Made by a program: the position numbers and the translations under genes. A DNA stretch of 28,262 nt from DATGIQ01 sp035295665 (GTDB taxonomy: Bacteria; Planctomycetota; Planctomycetia; Gemmatales; Gemmataceae), in assembly GCA_035295665.1 (NCBI GenBank), contig DATGIQ010000040.1, positions 1 to 28,262 of the forward strand, in the 5' to 3' direction. Of this stretch, positions 7,647-15,388 are shown one piece after another. Positions within the stretch are counted from its first letter, which is position 1, and the number at the start of each line of letters is the position of its first letter. The notes under the pieces are model-generated. The model had not been told where the DNA came from and made no database searches. It worked only from the letters and a program-made list of their open reading frames with translations.

Positions 7647-8882
7647 ATGCCGACGTCGACTTTTACCCGCCGCGAATGGTTGGCCGCCTCATTCACGACC
7701 ATGATCGCTCTGGAGAGTGCTGCTGGTCAGGAGAAACCCCGGCGGGAAGGGAAGGAACGCCCTCCGATCACTGGCGAAGCTCGGCCCGGACTCGATCGGT
7801 TTGATGCGGTCCTGCTGGAGATGCTCCACAAGCACGGGGTCCCCGGCGGCTCACTGTGCCTGGCGAAGGATGGCCGACTTGTCCTGGCCCGAGGCTATGG
7901 CTGGGCTAACGTCAAGGCCCGCGAGCCGGTTCGGCCAGAGATGCTCTTCGGCATTGGCAGTGTCTCGAAGGCGGTGACAGCTGTCGCTGTCCTGAAGCTG
8001 GTCGAGACAGGTAAGCTGCGTTTGCAGGACCATGCGTTCGACGTGCTGAAGGACTTGCACCCACTGCCCGGCCAAAAGGAAGACCCCCGCGTCCGCACCA
8101 TCACCATCCGTCAGTTCCTGAACCACACGAGTGGCTACGAGAGCATGCCTCACAAGCCAGAGGCGGCCCAGGCATTCGGGGTGAAGCAGGAAAACCTCAC
8201 TGCCGATCAGATCATCCGCTACCGCCTGGGGAAGCCGCTGGCATACGCGCCGGGAACGGAGGCGCAGTACTCGAATTATGGCTACCTGGTCCTGGGCCAG
8301 ATCATCGAGCACGCCAGCGGGGAACCCTACGCCGATTACGTTGACCGGCACGTCCTGCGACCGATGGGGATCCGCCACGCGGCGTGCAACGTGACGTTGG
8401 CAACGTACCCCGCCGACTGGGTCCATCGATATAACCGGAATGGGGAAGAGTTACCGCCGCTGAAGCCGTTGCAAGGTGCGGCCGGAGGCGGCTGGCTGAC
8501 CTCGGCGGTGGAGTTGGCCCGTTTCATGACGGCCGTGGACGGGACGCGGGGATCCGCCTTCCTGCCGCCGAGGCTGATGCGGGAAATGCTCGCCGCACCG
8601 CCTCCACCGGTCAAGCCGCGCAAGAACGGCAGCCATTTCGGCCTGGGTTGGGATACGGTTCGATTCACCCCCAAGGGACCCACTTACACGAAGAACGGCG
8701 GCCTGCCCGGCTACCGGGCCTATGTCGGCCATACCCCCGAAAACGTGGATTGGGCCGTTCTCCTCAACGGCGGCACCGGAGAAGAGGCCGAGAACGAAGT
8801 GGCCGATGCGGCCAACCATCTCCAGCGGGAGATTGAGCGGGTGGAGCGGTGGCCGAAGGGGAATTTGTTTGGACGGTTCTGA
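7647..8882 (+). CDS. Beta-lactamase-fold serine hydrolase (class C / esterase type), Tat-exported
   Basis: The 411-residue protein has a twin-arginine-like leader, TRREWLAASFTTMIALESAAG at residues 7-27, so it is probably exported folded. The mature part is a class C beta-lactamase/DD-peptidase fold. The nucleophile motif SxxK is SVSK at 105-108, the second motif is YSN at 208-210, HTSG lies at 160-163, and the third-box position reads KNGG at 349-352 in place of KTG. Such proteins act as esterases, D-amino-acid peptidases or lactamases; the family is too broad to name a substrate, and no sign points to clinical beta-lactam resistance. GGGAGC precedes the ATG by six bases. The gene converges on the MerR gene. 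Confidence 0.92.
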   Translation: MPTSTFTRREWLAASFTTMIALESAAGQEKPRREGKERPPITGEARPGLDRFDAVLLEMLHKHGVPGGSLCLAKDGRLVLARGYGWANVKAREPVRPEMLFGIGSVSKAVTAVAVLKLVETGKLRLQDHAFDVLKDLHPLPGQKEDPRVRTITIRQFLNHTSGYESMPHKPEAAQAFGVKQENLTADQIIRYRLGKPLAYAPGTEAQYSNYGYLVLGQIIEHASGEPYADYVDRHVLRPMGIRHAACNVTLATYPADWVHRYNRNGEELPPLKPLQGAAGGGWLTSAVELARFMTAVDGTRGSAFLPPRLMREMLAAPPPPVKPRKNGSHFGLGWDTVRFTPKGPTYTKNGGLPGYRAYVGHTPENVDWAVLLNGGTGEEAENEVADAANHLQREIERVERWPKGNLFGRF

Positions 8883-8930
8883 TTCCCGTCCACGATCTCG
8901 CTCTTTCACGGGGGCCTTTTTGTAATCGGC

Positions 8931-8948
8931 GATGCTTCGCCAAGCATT
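8931..8948. other. Small perfect stem-loop in convergent spacer
   Basis: ATGCTT (8932-8937) and AAGCAT (8942-8947) form a six-base stem with a four-base CGCC loop, between the convergent hydrolase and MerR genes. Upstream the sequence reads ACGGGGGCCTTTTTG. The position fits a shared transcription end, but no T-run follows the stem on either strand. Confidence 0.3.
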
Positions 8949-9019
8949 TCCCTTTGGGTACCGATCATTCAGCTTCCTCCTACCGCGCAACGGTATCCAG
9001 AGTCATTCGTAAACGCTGG

Positions 9020-9778
9020 TTAGCTCCCCGTGCCGCCGTCGCCGGAAGCTTGCCGTGCTGCCTTTACGCGCTCGATGAACGCCTGGTCGGCAGCCTGCGG
9101 AAAGCGATCGAAGCCTTCGAACCGGCCCTGTTGCCAGTTGTTGGCGATGGCTTGCTTGACCTCGGGAAACGCCTGGTAGGGACGCGCGGTACGCTGGGCC
9201 AGTTCGTCCCAGCGCTGGGCCAGCGCCTGCGCCTCAGGACTCGTCGGGTCGAGGTCGCAGTTGGCCCGGACCTCGGCGAGGAGTGCCGTCCAACCTTCCT
9301 CGATAGCCCGGATCTCCTCGGGGCCCACCTGCTTGGCCACTTCCTCGAACTGCTTCATTTGCTCGGGGGTGTACAAATTCTCGAACATGGTCATCTCCAC
9401 GATCATCTGGATCATCTCCTCAGCAGAGACCTCCTCCGCCGAGCGTAGCCGATTCGCGGCCGCCTCCAGCCGGGCACATAGCCGTTGCTGCAGCGCCATC
9501 TGCTCTTTCAGCCGGGCAATGTGCATCTCCAGCACCCGCAGCGGAACAAACTCCGGCCGGTCCAAACAAGTGCGCACCTCCTCCAGCGAGAAACCGAGCT
9601 GGCGCAGCGACTTGATCCGCTGCAGCCGGGCCACGTCGTCGGCTGTATAGAGGCGGTGCCCCGACTCGGTGTGCAGCGCCGGTTTCAGCAGACCAATCTC
9701 GTCGTAATGGTGCAGCGTACGGACCGTCAAGCCCGTCCGCCTTGCCAGTTCGCCCACCTTCAAGGCTTCCCATCGCAT
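9020..9778 (-). CDS. MerR-family regulator, TipA-like with C-terminal TipAS drug-binding domain
   Basis: A 252-residue transcription factor. Residues 6-75 form the winged-helix MerR DNA-binding domain (KVGELARRTGLTVRTLHHYDEIGLLKP, then HRLYTADDVARLQRIKSLRQLGFSL). A helical dimerisation segment follows at about 80-125. Residues ~128-245 match the all-helical TipAS ligand domain, including YTPEQMKQFEEVAKQVGPEEIRAIEEGWTALLAEVR and the AQRWDELAQ helix. TipA proteins bind thiopeptide or other small molecules and twist their promoter into an active shape. AGGAGG lies seven bases before the ATG. A matching operator-promoter is at 9825-9855, so autoregulation is likely. Which other genes it controls is not visible. 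Confidence 0.93.
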   Translation of the reverse strand: MRWEALKVGELARRTGLTVRTLHHYDEIGLLKPALHTESGHRLYTADDVARLQRIKSLRQLGFSLEEVRTCLDRPEFVPLRVLEMHIARLKEQMALQQRLCARLEAAANRLRSAEEVSAEEMIQMIVEMTMFENLYTPEQMKQFEEVAKQVGPEEIRAIEEGWTALLAEVRANCDLDPTSPEAQALAQRWDELAQRTARPYQAFPEVKQAIANNWQQGRFEGFDRFPQAADQAFIERVKAARQASGDGGTGS

Positions 9779-9824
9779 GGTGCGTCCTCCTGCGGATCCC
9801 GCCGGGGATCGTGACTACGACGCA

Positions 9825-9855
9825 ATGATACGACCTCACGTAACGTGAGGATCAA
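9825..9855 (-). promoter_or_regulatory. MerR-type promoter with embedded palindromic operator
   Basis: Reading on the minus strand, TTGATC (9855-9850) serves as -35 and TATCAT (9830-9825) as -10. They are 19 bp apart, the over-long spacing typical of MerR-activated promoters. The spacer holds a perfect 8+1+8 palindrome, CCTCACGT-A-ACGTGAGG at 9834-9850. This is where a MerR dimer binds to realign the two boxes. Transcription would start about 40 bases before the MerR gene's ATG. Confidence 0.8.
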
Positions 9856-9992
9856 GGGCGCTTGCCAAAAATTGTCAAAAATATGCGGTGAGCGCGGCAT
9901 GGACCGGATCGCCTTTGTCCACGCATCCTTGGCCTTTACCGGTACGGGTTTTGCCCAAGATGATCGTTGAGCACCGTAACAAGGAAGAGAGT

Positions 9993-10190
9993 ATGCCCAG
10001 CTTCAGTCATTGCGTGCAATGTGGCCGAAGACTGCGGAATGCCTTCTTTTGCTCCGAGTGTAACCAGGCGCTGTGCAGTAGCGGTTGCATGGATGAGCAC
10101 CTGGCGGACCATTCACGTGCTCCCGAGACTCTACCGCGGCAGGAACAGAAAGAGCCGTCAAAAGCCAGGGACCGTGAACTTCGGAAATGA
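9993..10190 (+). CDS. Small zinc-finger protein
   Basis: The 65-residue product, MPSFSHCVQCGRRLRNAFFC and onward, carries two Cys pairs (CVQC and CSEC) followed by a further Cys, a CSSGC and DEHLADH segment with histidines. This spacing could coordinate two zinc ions in a cross-brace like a B-box or HIT-type finger. The tail is charged (KEPSKARDRELRK). I do not recognise a named family. The ATG at 9993 was chosen because AAGGAAGAGA lies just upstream; an in-frame start at 9888 would add a proline-rich leader unlike the rest. It converges on the hybrid kinase, with only 8 bases between the two stop codons. Confidence 0.7.
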   Translation: MPSFSHCVQCGRRLRNAFFCSECNQALCSSGCMDEHLADHSRAPETLPRQEQKEPSKARDRELRK

Positions 10191-10198
10191 AAAGCACC

Positions 10199-11872
10199 TC
10201 AGCCTTTTTCCGCTGTGCCTTCGCTGGATCCACTACTGGTCGGACGTGCCAACAGCTTGTGCAACTCATGCAGATCCAGCGGTTTAACGAGGTGCGCGTT
10301 GAATCCTGCCTCTTCAGAACGGCGACGGTCTTCCTCTTGGCCATAGCCGGTCAGCGCGACCAGCAAGGTATCCTTCAGGCCAAGATCGTGCCGCAGCCGG
10401 CGGGCAACTTCGAGCCCATCCATGTGGGGCAGACCAATGTCGAGCAGCACAATCTCCGGTACATAGGTCCGCGCAATTTCCAGCGCAGCCGGGCCATCGT
10501 TCGCCGTGCGCACGTCTTGGCCGCAGAGCTTGAGTAACAAGGCCAAGCTCTGCGCGGCGTCCTTGTTATCATCCACGACCAGAATGCGATGGGCGGGCGC
10601 CGAGCTGTGCTCCACCGGTTTTCTTGTTTCCGGGGTAGCCGGCGGTGTTTGCTGCAAGATGGGCAGATGCACGACAAACTCGCTGCCGTGGCCCCGGCCG
10701 GCGCTGGAGGCTTGCACCCGTCCGCCGTGCAAATCGACCAGACTACGGACGAGAGAGAGACCGATGCCCAGTCCCCCTTGAGATGGATCCGGGTTGCGGT
10801 CCCCTTGGGCGAAGAGGTCGAAAACCTTCGGCAGCATTTCGCTGGGAATTCCGATGCCCGTGTCGCGCACGGTGATGACCGCTTCGTCCGCTTGCCGCTC
10901 CATTGTCAGCCAAATCTGACCCCCTTCATCCGTGTACTTGGCGGCGTTGGTCAGGAGATTGGCCAGGACTTGGACCACACGGGGCGGGTCGGCTTCCAAC
11001 CACACCGGTTCGGGAGGAATGGCAATCGTTGCCTGGTGTTTGCGGGCATCCACGAGTGGCCGGACCATTTCCATGGCCCGAGCGACCACCGTGGCCAGCT
11101 CTACCGGTACCTTTTCCAGTTTGATCTTGCCTTGAGCGATGCGCGAGATGTCGAGCAAGTCGTCCACCATGCGGGACATATGCTGCACTTGTCGATCGAT
11201 TACCTCGCCGGCCCATTGCAGCTCCGGATCGGCGGAGCCTTTGAGCATCAGAAACTGAACGGCGTTGCGGACGGGCGCAAGCGGGTTGCGCAGCTCGTGA
11301 GCCAGCATCGCCAGGAACTCATTCTTATGCCGGTCGGCTTCCCGCAAGGCTTCAGCCTGCACGCGCAAACGCTGCTGCACCTGCCGGTTCTCCTCGATAT
11401 GGTTTGCTTGGAGTTCGTGGAACTCCTGGTCTCGACCCTGGACGTACTTCACCACACTGGCCGAGATGGCCTCATCGAGGGCGAGACCAATGGCCAGTAC
11501 CTCCCGGTAACCCAGCGGCCGATCGAGAGTTTCCTCGAGAAACTCGACGAGAACCAGGCGGAGAATTTGGTAGTCACGCACTACCTCAGGCAAGGACCAA
11601 CCCGTCTGCCAGCGTTGCGCGCCGTGATTGGAGGCGGGCAGGCAATGCGAGCAGGTAGAGGGAGCCTGGGACTCCGCGAGGCTGCGGCCCAAGGTCTGCA
11701 GGAAGTCGCGAAGGTCATTCAGCAGCACCGCATGGTGGACGCGGGGGGCCTGGGGCTGCTCCTGGACGGCTCGGTGGCTCCAGCGCTCGAGAATGGTCCC
11801 GGCATGAAGCTGGATGAGGTTACCGATTTCCGTATGCGGCTCGGCGCGAATCACTTGGGGATCGACAGACAT
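10199..11872 (-). CDS. Hybrid histidine kinase with C-terminal receiver domain
   Basis: A 557-residue cytoplasmic signalling protein. Residues 1-145 form a helical sensory part resembling the RsbR N-terminal type. A short coiled coil (150-182) leads to the HisKA domain with phospho-acceptor His192 in AHELRNPLAP. HATPase_c follows: N box NLLTNAAKY at 305-313, DTGIGIP at 337-343 and GGLGIGLSL at 366-374. A receiver domain from ~428 has acidic pocket VVDD at 432-435 and phospho-acceptor Asp478 in LLDIGLPHMDG. There is no membrane segment, so the signal is intracellular or arrives through a partner. No cognate output regulator is adjacent. AAAGGAAG precedes the ATG. Phosphorelay to a separate Hpt protein is expected for this layout but not shown. 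Confidence 0.94.
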   Translation of the reverse strand: MSVDPQVIRAEPHTEIGNLIQLHAGTILERWSHRAVQEQPQAPRVHHAVLLNDLRDFLQTLGRSLAESQAPSTCSHCLPASNHGAQRWQTGWSLPEVVRDYQILRLVLVEFLEETLDRPLGYREVLAIGLALDEAISASVVKYVQGRDQEFHELQANHIEENRQVQQRLRVQAEALREADRHKNEFLAMLAHELRNPLAPVRNAVQFLMLKGSADPELQWAGEVIDRQVQHMSRMVDDLLDISRIAQGKIKLEKVPVELATVVARAMEMVRPLVDARKHQATIAIPPEPVWLEADPPRVVQVLANLLTNAAKYTDEGGQIWLTMERQADEAVITVRDTGIGIPSEMLPKVFDLFAQGDRNPDPSQGGLGIGLSLVRSLVDLHGGRVQASSAGRGHGSEFVVHLPILQQTPPATPETRKPVEHSSAPAHRILVVDDNKDAAQSLALLLKLCGQDVRTANDGPAALEIARTYVPEIVLLDIGLPHMDGLEVARRLRHDLGLKDTLLVALTGYGQEEDRRRSEEAGFNAHLVKPLDLHELHKLLARPTSSGSSEGTAEKG

Positions 11873-12079
11873 CGGGGCTTCCTTTACCGCTGCGCGGCAG
11901 GCAAATCTCGTTCGGCCACGGGTCGGAGCAGTTTATTATATCTCCCCTCCGAGAGGAGGGCGACGGGGCGAACGATTCGACAGATCCCTGTTTTCCCAGA
12001 GTCAGGAGGCGGGGGCCAATCAAATTGAGATGGCCCGTCCGTAGCCTCAGCCGAGGAAAGGGATGGAAAGCTCTTGCGC

Positions 12080-12095
12080 TGGCATGGCGATTGCT
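12080..12095 (+). promoter_or_regulatory. Sigma-54-type promoter before the small Lys/Ala-rich protein
   Basis: TGGCATG-gcga-TTGCT matches the RpoN consensus (TGGCAC-N5-TTGCA) at all key positions. The -24 GG is at 12081-12082, the -12 GC at 12093-12094, with exactly ten bases between. The predicted start of transcription is near 12106, about 42 bases before the ATG at 12148. A very similar element lies at 12861-12875. Confidence 0.65.
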
Positions 12096-12147
12096 CAACA
12101 ATCGGTGCGTCGGCTCGAATCATCATTTCAAACCAAGGAGCAGTCTC

Positions 12148-12309
12148 ATGGCAGACACAAAAGAGAAAATCAAGGACACGATCGACAGCGCCGCGGAGAA
12201 AGCAAAGAACGCCACCGACAAGACCAGTGACGCGGCCAAAAATGCGGCGAAGAATGTGGGACAGAGCGTCAAAAACGTTGGTGAGAAAATCAAGGACCAG
12301 GGCAGGTAA
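12148..12309 (+). CDS. Small Lys/Ala-rich helical stress-type protein
   Basis: A 53-residue, strongly hydrophilic protein, MADTKEKIKDTIDSAAEKAK and onward, composed of repeated 11-residue-like amphipathic turns (Ala, Lys, Asp, Asn, no aromatic residue, no Cys). The composition recalls LEA-like and CsbD/YtxH-like stress proteins that protect membranes or proteins, but no strict family match can be claimed. AAGGAG lies seven bases before the ATG at 12148, which I prefer over in-frame upstream starts. A sigma-54-like promoter lies upstream and a stem-loop terminator at 12331-12366, so this is probably a single-gene transcript induced by a dedicated activator. Confidence 0.75.
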   Translation: MADTKEKIKDTIDSAAEKAKNATDKTSDAAKNAAKNVGQSVKNVGEKIKDQGR

Positions 12310-12330
12310 CCCCCTGGCCTATTCCGAACC

Positions 12331-12376
12331 GGGTCCTTGGTGCTGCGCGCCGCGCACCGAGGACCCAGTTCTCTTT
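12331..12376 (+). terminator. Intrinsic terminator of the small stress-protein gene
   Basis: A 13-bp stem, GGGTCCTTGGTGC (12331-12343) with GCACCGAGGACCC (12354-12366), has one G-U wobble and a ten-base loop. It is followed by a T-rich AGTTCTCTTT. It begins 22 bases after the stop codon at 12309. Confidence 0.6.
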
Positions 12377-12549
12377 ACGGCATATCCTCGGCAACAAATT
12401 CTTTCTGCTGAGCAGCAGGATATCCACGTCTTGGGAAGGAATCTGCACAATAGCAGACACGAAGTCGGTATAAGGTCCCGGCCACCGCTTCGCGGGCGGT
12501 TCAAGCGTTCGTCCGGGAAAATGGCATCAACCGATTGGAGTCAACACGC

Positions 12550-12717
12550 ATGTTACGATGGGCACTCTTGTTTCTCCTCATCGCGCTCGTGGCGGGAATC
12601 TTTGGCTTTTGGGGCCTGCAAGGCATGGCGATGTGGATCGCCAAGGTTCTGTTCTTCATCTTCATCATTCTTTTTCTCGTGATGCTCGTCACTGGGCGGC
12701 GCGGACCACCGGTCTAA
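12550..12717 (+). CDS. DUF1328 (UPF0391) small membrane protein
   Basis: The 55-residue sequence MLRWALLFLLIALVAGIFGF and onward is a clear DUF1328 match: two membrane helices (about 4-22 and 28-48), the FGF-x-GL-x-G turn between them and the IAKVLFFIF start of helix two. Family members are widespread small inner-membrane proteins, often in stress-response clusters, with no known biochemical activity. The ATG at 12550 gives the standard MLRW start; a GGAG lies about ten bases upstream. A weaker sigma-54-like GG-N10-GC element at 12432-12446 is 100 bases upstream. The gene sits between two other tiny stress-type genes, suggesting a shared role in envelope stress. Confidence 0.9.
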   Translation: MLRWALLFLLIALVAGIFGFWGLQGMAMWIAKVLFFIFIILFLVMLVTGRRGPPV

Positions 12718-12860
12718 TGTGCCAGCTCCGGGTCCCAAGCGTTCGAACCGTTATCGACCGTTCGCGGGATTTCGATTTTACTCCTTGTCATCTGCTACAT
12801 ACAGCAACCCAATACGTGCTCAGTTGCTGTGGTCAGGGTGAGCTCGCAGCCTTGCTCAGC

Positions 12861-12875
12861 GGCATGCGATTTGCT
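12861..12875 (+). promoter_or_regulatory. Sigma-54-type promoter before the 39-residue membrane protein
   Basis: GGCATG-cgat-TTGCT has -24 GG at 12861-12862 and -12 GC at 12873-12874, ten bases apart, and shares the following TCAA with the element at 12080. The base before GG is C instead of T, the only notable departure. Predicted transcription starts near 12886, about 47 bases before the ATG at 12933. Confidence 0.6.
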
Positions 12876-12932
12876 CAAGCTTAGCAGTGTTCGCACGAGT
12901 TCACCAACACACTCAGAAAGGAACGCAACGCT

Positions 12933-13052
12933 ATGCTACCCGAACGTACGGAACGACGTGGAAATGCCCGCTGGGGTTTGATTGCCCTGCTACTCGGGCT
13001 CCCGTTGCCGATTGTGGTCCTGGCCTTCTTGTTTATGGGAGGATGCCGATAA
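12933..13052 (+). CDS. Very small single-helix membrane protein
   Basis: A 39-codon reading frame encodes a charged N-terminus (MLPERTERRGNARWG) followed by one hydrophobic helix (about 16-35, LIALLLGLPLPIVVLAFLFM) and a GGCR end. AAAGGAA lies about eleven bases upstream, and a sigma-54-like promoter 58 bases before the ATG supports expression. The positive N-terminus predicts that the N-terminus stays in the cytoplasm. I do not recognise a family. Its position next to DUF1328 and the helical stress protein suggests a small stress regulon. Confidence 0.55.
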   Translation: MLPERTERRGNARWGLIALLLGLPLPIVVLAFLFMGGCR

Positions 13053-13143
13053 AGGGGGTTTAACGAAAACAGGGACAGTCAATCCTGCCTTCCCTCGAAA
13101 CCGAATGCAGGAACGCGATTCGGCTCTTTGTAGCTTCCCATCG

Positions 13144-15105
13144 TCAGCGAGTCCGTACGGGCGCTTCGTGCAGCTCGGATGTGGCGCTGAACTGAACCTG
13201 GTTTCGGCCTCTCGCCTTGGCCGCGTACACTGCCTCGTCGGCGCTCTTGAGCAGCTCGGCCGAGTTCCGCATCGACGCCCGCCGGATCGCGACACCGATG
13301 CTCATGGTTACGCGGACATGGCCATTGGGCACCTCGATAATCTGCTTCTCCACGTTGGCACGCAAACGCTCGGCACAGGCCAGAGCAATCTCCCGGCCCA
13401 TCCCCGTACCGATGACCACGAACTCCTCGCCCCCTAGCCGACAGGCGACATCGCTCGGCCGGAGTTTGGTGCGCAGCACATCCGCCGTCGCCCGCAACAC
13501 ACGGTCGCCAACGTCGTGGCCATGCTGATCATTGACGCGCTTGAAGTGATCGATATCGCAAAGCAGACAGGCGAGCGGCCGGTCGAAATTGGCTGTCGCG
13601 GTCCATTCCTGCTCGAGACGCTCCAGGGCAAACCGGCGATTGTACACCCCCGTTAGCGCATCGGTGAGCGCCGCCTTCTGTAGTTTTCGATTGGCCACGG
13701 CCAACTCTTCCATGCAGCGGTGCAGCTGCACCTTGTCACGGCGTGTCTCCTCCTGAAGCTGAACGACCCGGGCACAGGCGCGAAGCCGCGCAGCCAAGAG
13801 CCGAGGATGCAACGGCTTCACCATGAAGTCGTCCACACCCGCCTCGAACGCTTCCACCTGCATATCGTCCTCTTCGCTGCCGGTCAGCATGAGGACGTAG
13901 AGTTGCCGTCCGATCTTGGTCTGGCGCAAAGACTTGATGAGCGCCTTGCCATCCATCCCCGACAACCGCCAGTCGGTGATAACTAGCTGGGGGTTGACGT
14001 CCATGATGAGGCGAAGCGCTTCCTCGCCGCTTGCGGCGGCGTGAACGGTGTGGCCGGACTTGATCAGCTGCCGGGTCAGCATCTGCAATTCCTCGGCGTC
14101 CTCATCCACGGCCACGATGCTCAATCGATGCTCTCCCGTGGCGTCGCCGGGCGATTCTTGCGGGTCCGTCGATTGCTCACGGTACGCGCGGGCCCGCTCG
14201 GCCAGCTCGCCGAAGGGTGGCACGGCTCGGGTCTCGACCTGAAAAATCCGGCCCCAGTCCTGCCACTCCTCGACCACCCGGTCGCATAAGGCTAACAAAT
14301 TGGGTGTCTCGATGCCGACCTCTTCCCCCGCAGCCAATAGATCCAGCATCCGATTCGAGCGTTCCGTGCCAGTCGAGAGACAGACGTCGGCCATCCGCCA
14401 TGCCATGCGCAACAGGCGTGCCAGGGTACGCGCACGCTGCTCTCCTGGAGCGTTCGTTGCTTTGAGGTCGTCATAGTGTTCGACGGCCTGGATATAAACT
14501 TCCGGCAGACCCCAGTCCTGCAACATGGCAACGGTGAGCTCATTGTGGTCGGTGGCCAGCCGCGCCCGCTCGTGTCGGCGTAGCTCGTTGGAGCCGCCCT
14601 GGCCCGTGCTGGTCAGAATCTCGGTATAGACGTCGGGGTAGATACAGGCGAGGGCAAGGCGGCCCACTTGAGCGAGCAGGCCACACGTGAACGCCTCTTG
14701 CGGCGGGATGCCGCCGGCCTGAAGCGCGCCCGCCTGGGCCGCAACGCCCATGGCCAGCGAATGCGACCAGAAGCCGGCATAATCGAAGGCCGAGCAAGGT
14801 CCCCGCTCATGCTGCGACACCAGCGAGAAGCTCAGGGCCACATTGCGCACCATGCGAACGCCCAGGTGCATCACTGCCTCCCGGACGGAGGTCACCGGCC
14901 GCGCTCGCCCCGAGAGGGCGCTGTTGGTGATCTTGAGCAGTCGCCCACACATCGCGGGGTCGCTCTGGAGGACGCGGGTGATCTCTTGCGCCGTATTCTT
15001 CTCAGATTCGGCCAGCCGCAGAATGGCCAGCGCCACCCCCGTAGGGGAAGGGAGCTGGTTGGTGGCCTTCAGTTCATCAAAACGAGTGGTGGCTAGCGGA
15101 GGCAC
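13144..15105 (-). CDS. HDOD - receiver - GGDEF signalling protein (probable diguanylate cyclase)
   Basis: A 653-residue soluble protein with three parts. Residues ~15-215 form an HDOD domain (LPSPTGVALAILRLAESE, LLKITNSAL, GLLAQVGRLALA). Residues ~328-445 are a receiver with Asp378 in LVITDWRLSGMDG as phospho-acceptor and Lys430 in MVKPL. Residues ~478-640 form a GGDEF domain with an intact GGEEF motif (558-562), so it should make cyclic di-GMP from GTP. RPSD at 549-552, exactly five residues before GGEEF, is a complete inhibitory I-site, predicting feedback inhibition by the product. Translation starts at a GTG (15103-15105) with AGGA seven bases upstream. The hybrid kinase at 10199 is a conceivable phospho-donor, but there is no direct evidence. 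Confidence 0.94.
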   Translation of the reverse strand: MPPLATTRFDELKATNQLPSPTGVALAILRLAESEKNTAQEITRVLQSDPAMCGRLLKITNSALSGRARPVTSVREAVMHLGVRMVRNVALSFSLVSQHERGPCSAFDYAGFWSHSLAMGVAAQAGALQAGGIPPQEAFTCGLLAQVGRLALACIYPDVYTEILTSTGQGGSNELRRHERARLATDHNELTVAMLQDWGLPEVYIQAVEHYDDLKATNAPGEQRARTLARLLRMAWRMADVCLSTGTERSNRMLDLLAAGEEVGIETPNLLALCDRVVEEWQDWGRIFQVETRAVPPFGELAERARAYREQSTDPQESPGDATGEHRLSIVAVDEDAEELQMLTRQLIKSGHTVHAAASGEEALRLIMDVNPQLVITDWRLSGMDGKALIKSLRQTKIGRQLYVLMLTGSEEDDMQVEAFEAGVDDFMVKPLHPRLLAARLRACARVVQLQEETRRDKVQLHRCMEELAVANRKLQKAALTDALTGVYNRRFALERLEQEWTATANFDRPLACLLCDIDHFKRVNDQHGHDVGDRVLRATADVLRTKLRPSDVACRLGGEEFVVIGTGMGREIALACAERLRANVEKQIIEVPNGHVRVTMSIGVAIRRASMRNSAELLKSADEAVYAAKARGRNQVQFSATSELHEAPVRTR

Positions 15106-15388
15106 AGCGCTGTCCTAATTAAAGACCATCATATTTCTGGCCGCACGGACATAGGTCGTCCGCGGCGCCCGACAGGCATCGGGCGATAAACTCTAGCTCA
15201 GAGTCCATGCTCGCGTGGTCGCTTTGCCAGCGTTGTGGCCGGCGCGATGGGGCCCGGTCCCTTCCGAGGGGACGGAAGTTTTCAGGCACGATGCGAACCT
15301 TGTATCCTTCCTGCTGTCTAATCCTTACAAAGTTCCAGGGGGCTTCGTGCGCGCACGGTGCCTCCTTTTCACCAACAAGGAGCTGGGC

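Noticed and set aside
7647..8882. Clinical-type beta-lactamase resistance gene
   Set aside because: SxxK and YSN are present, but the third box is KNGG and the broad family includes many esterases and peptidases; resistance cannot be claimed.
10589..12028. 479-codon open frame opposite the hybrid histidine kinase
   Set aside because: The minus strand encodes all kinase boxes and a receiver; the plus-strand translation has no recognisable motif and is a shadow of that gene.
15119..15208. Short minus-strand frame reading MDSELEFIARCLSGAADDLC and on to a CPCGQKYDGL end
   Set aside because: It looks slightly protein-like, and its CPCG recalls SEC-C zinc motifs, but at 29 codons with no ribosome site or conserved spacing it is too weak to annotate.
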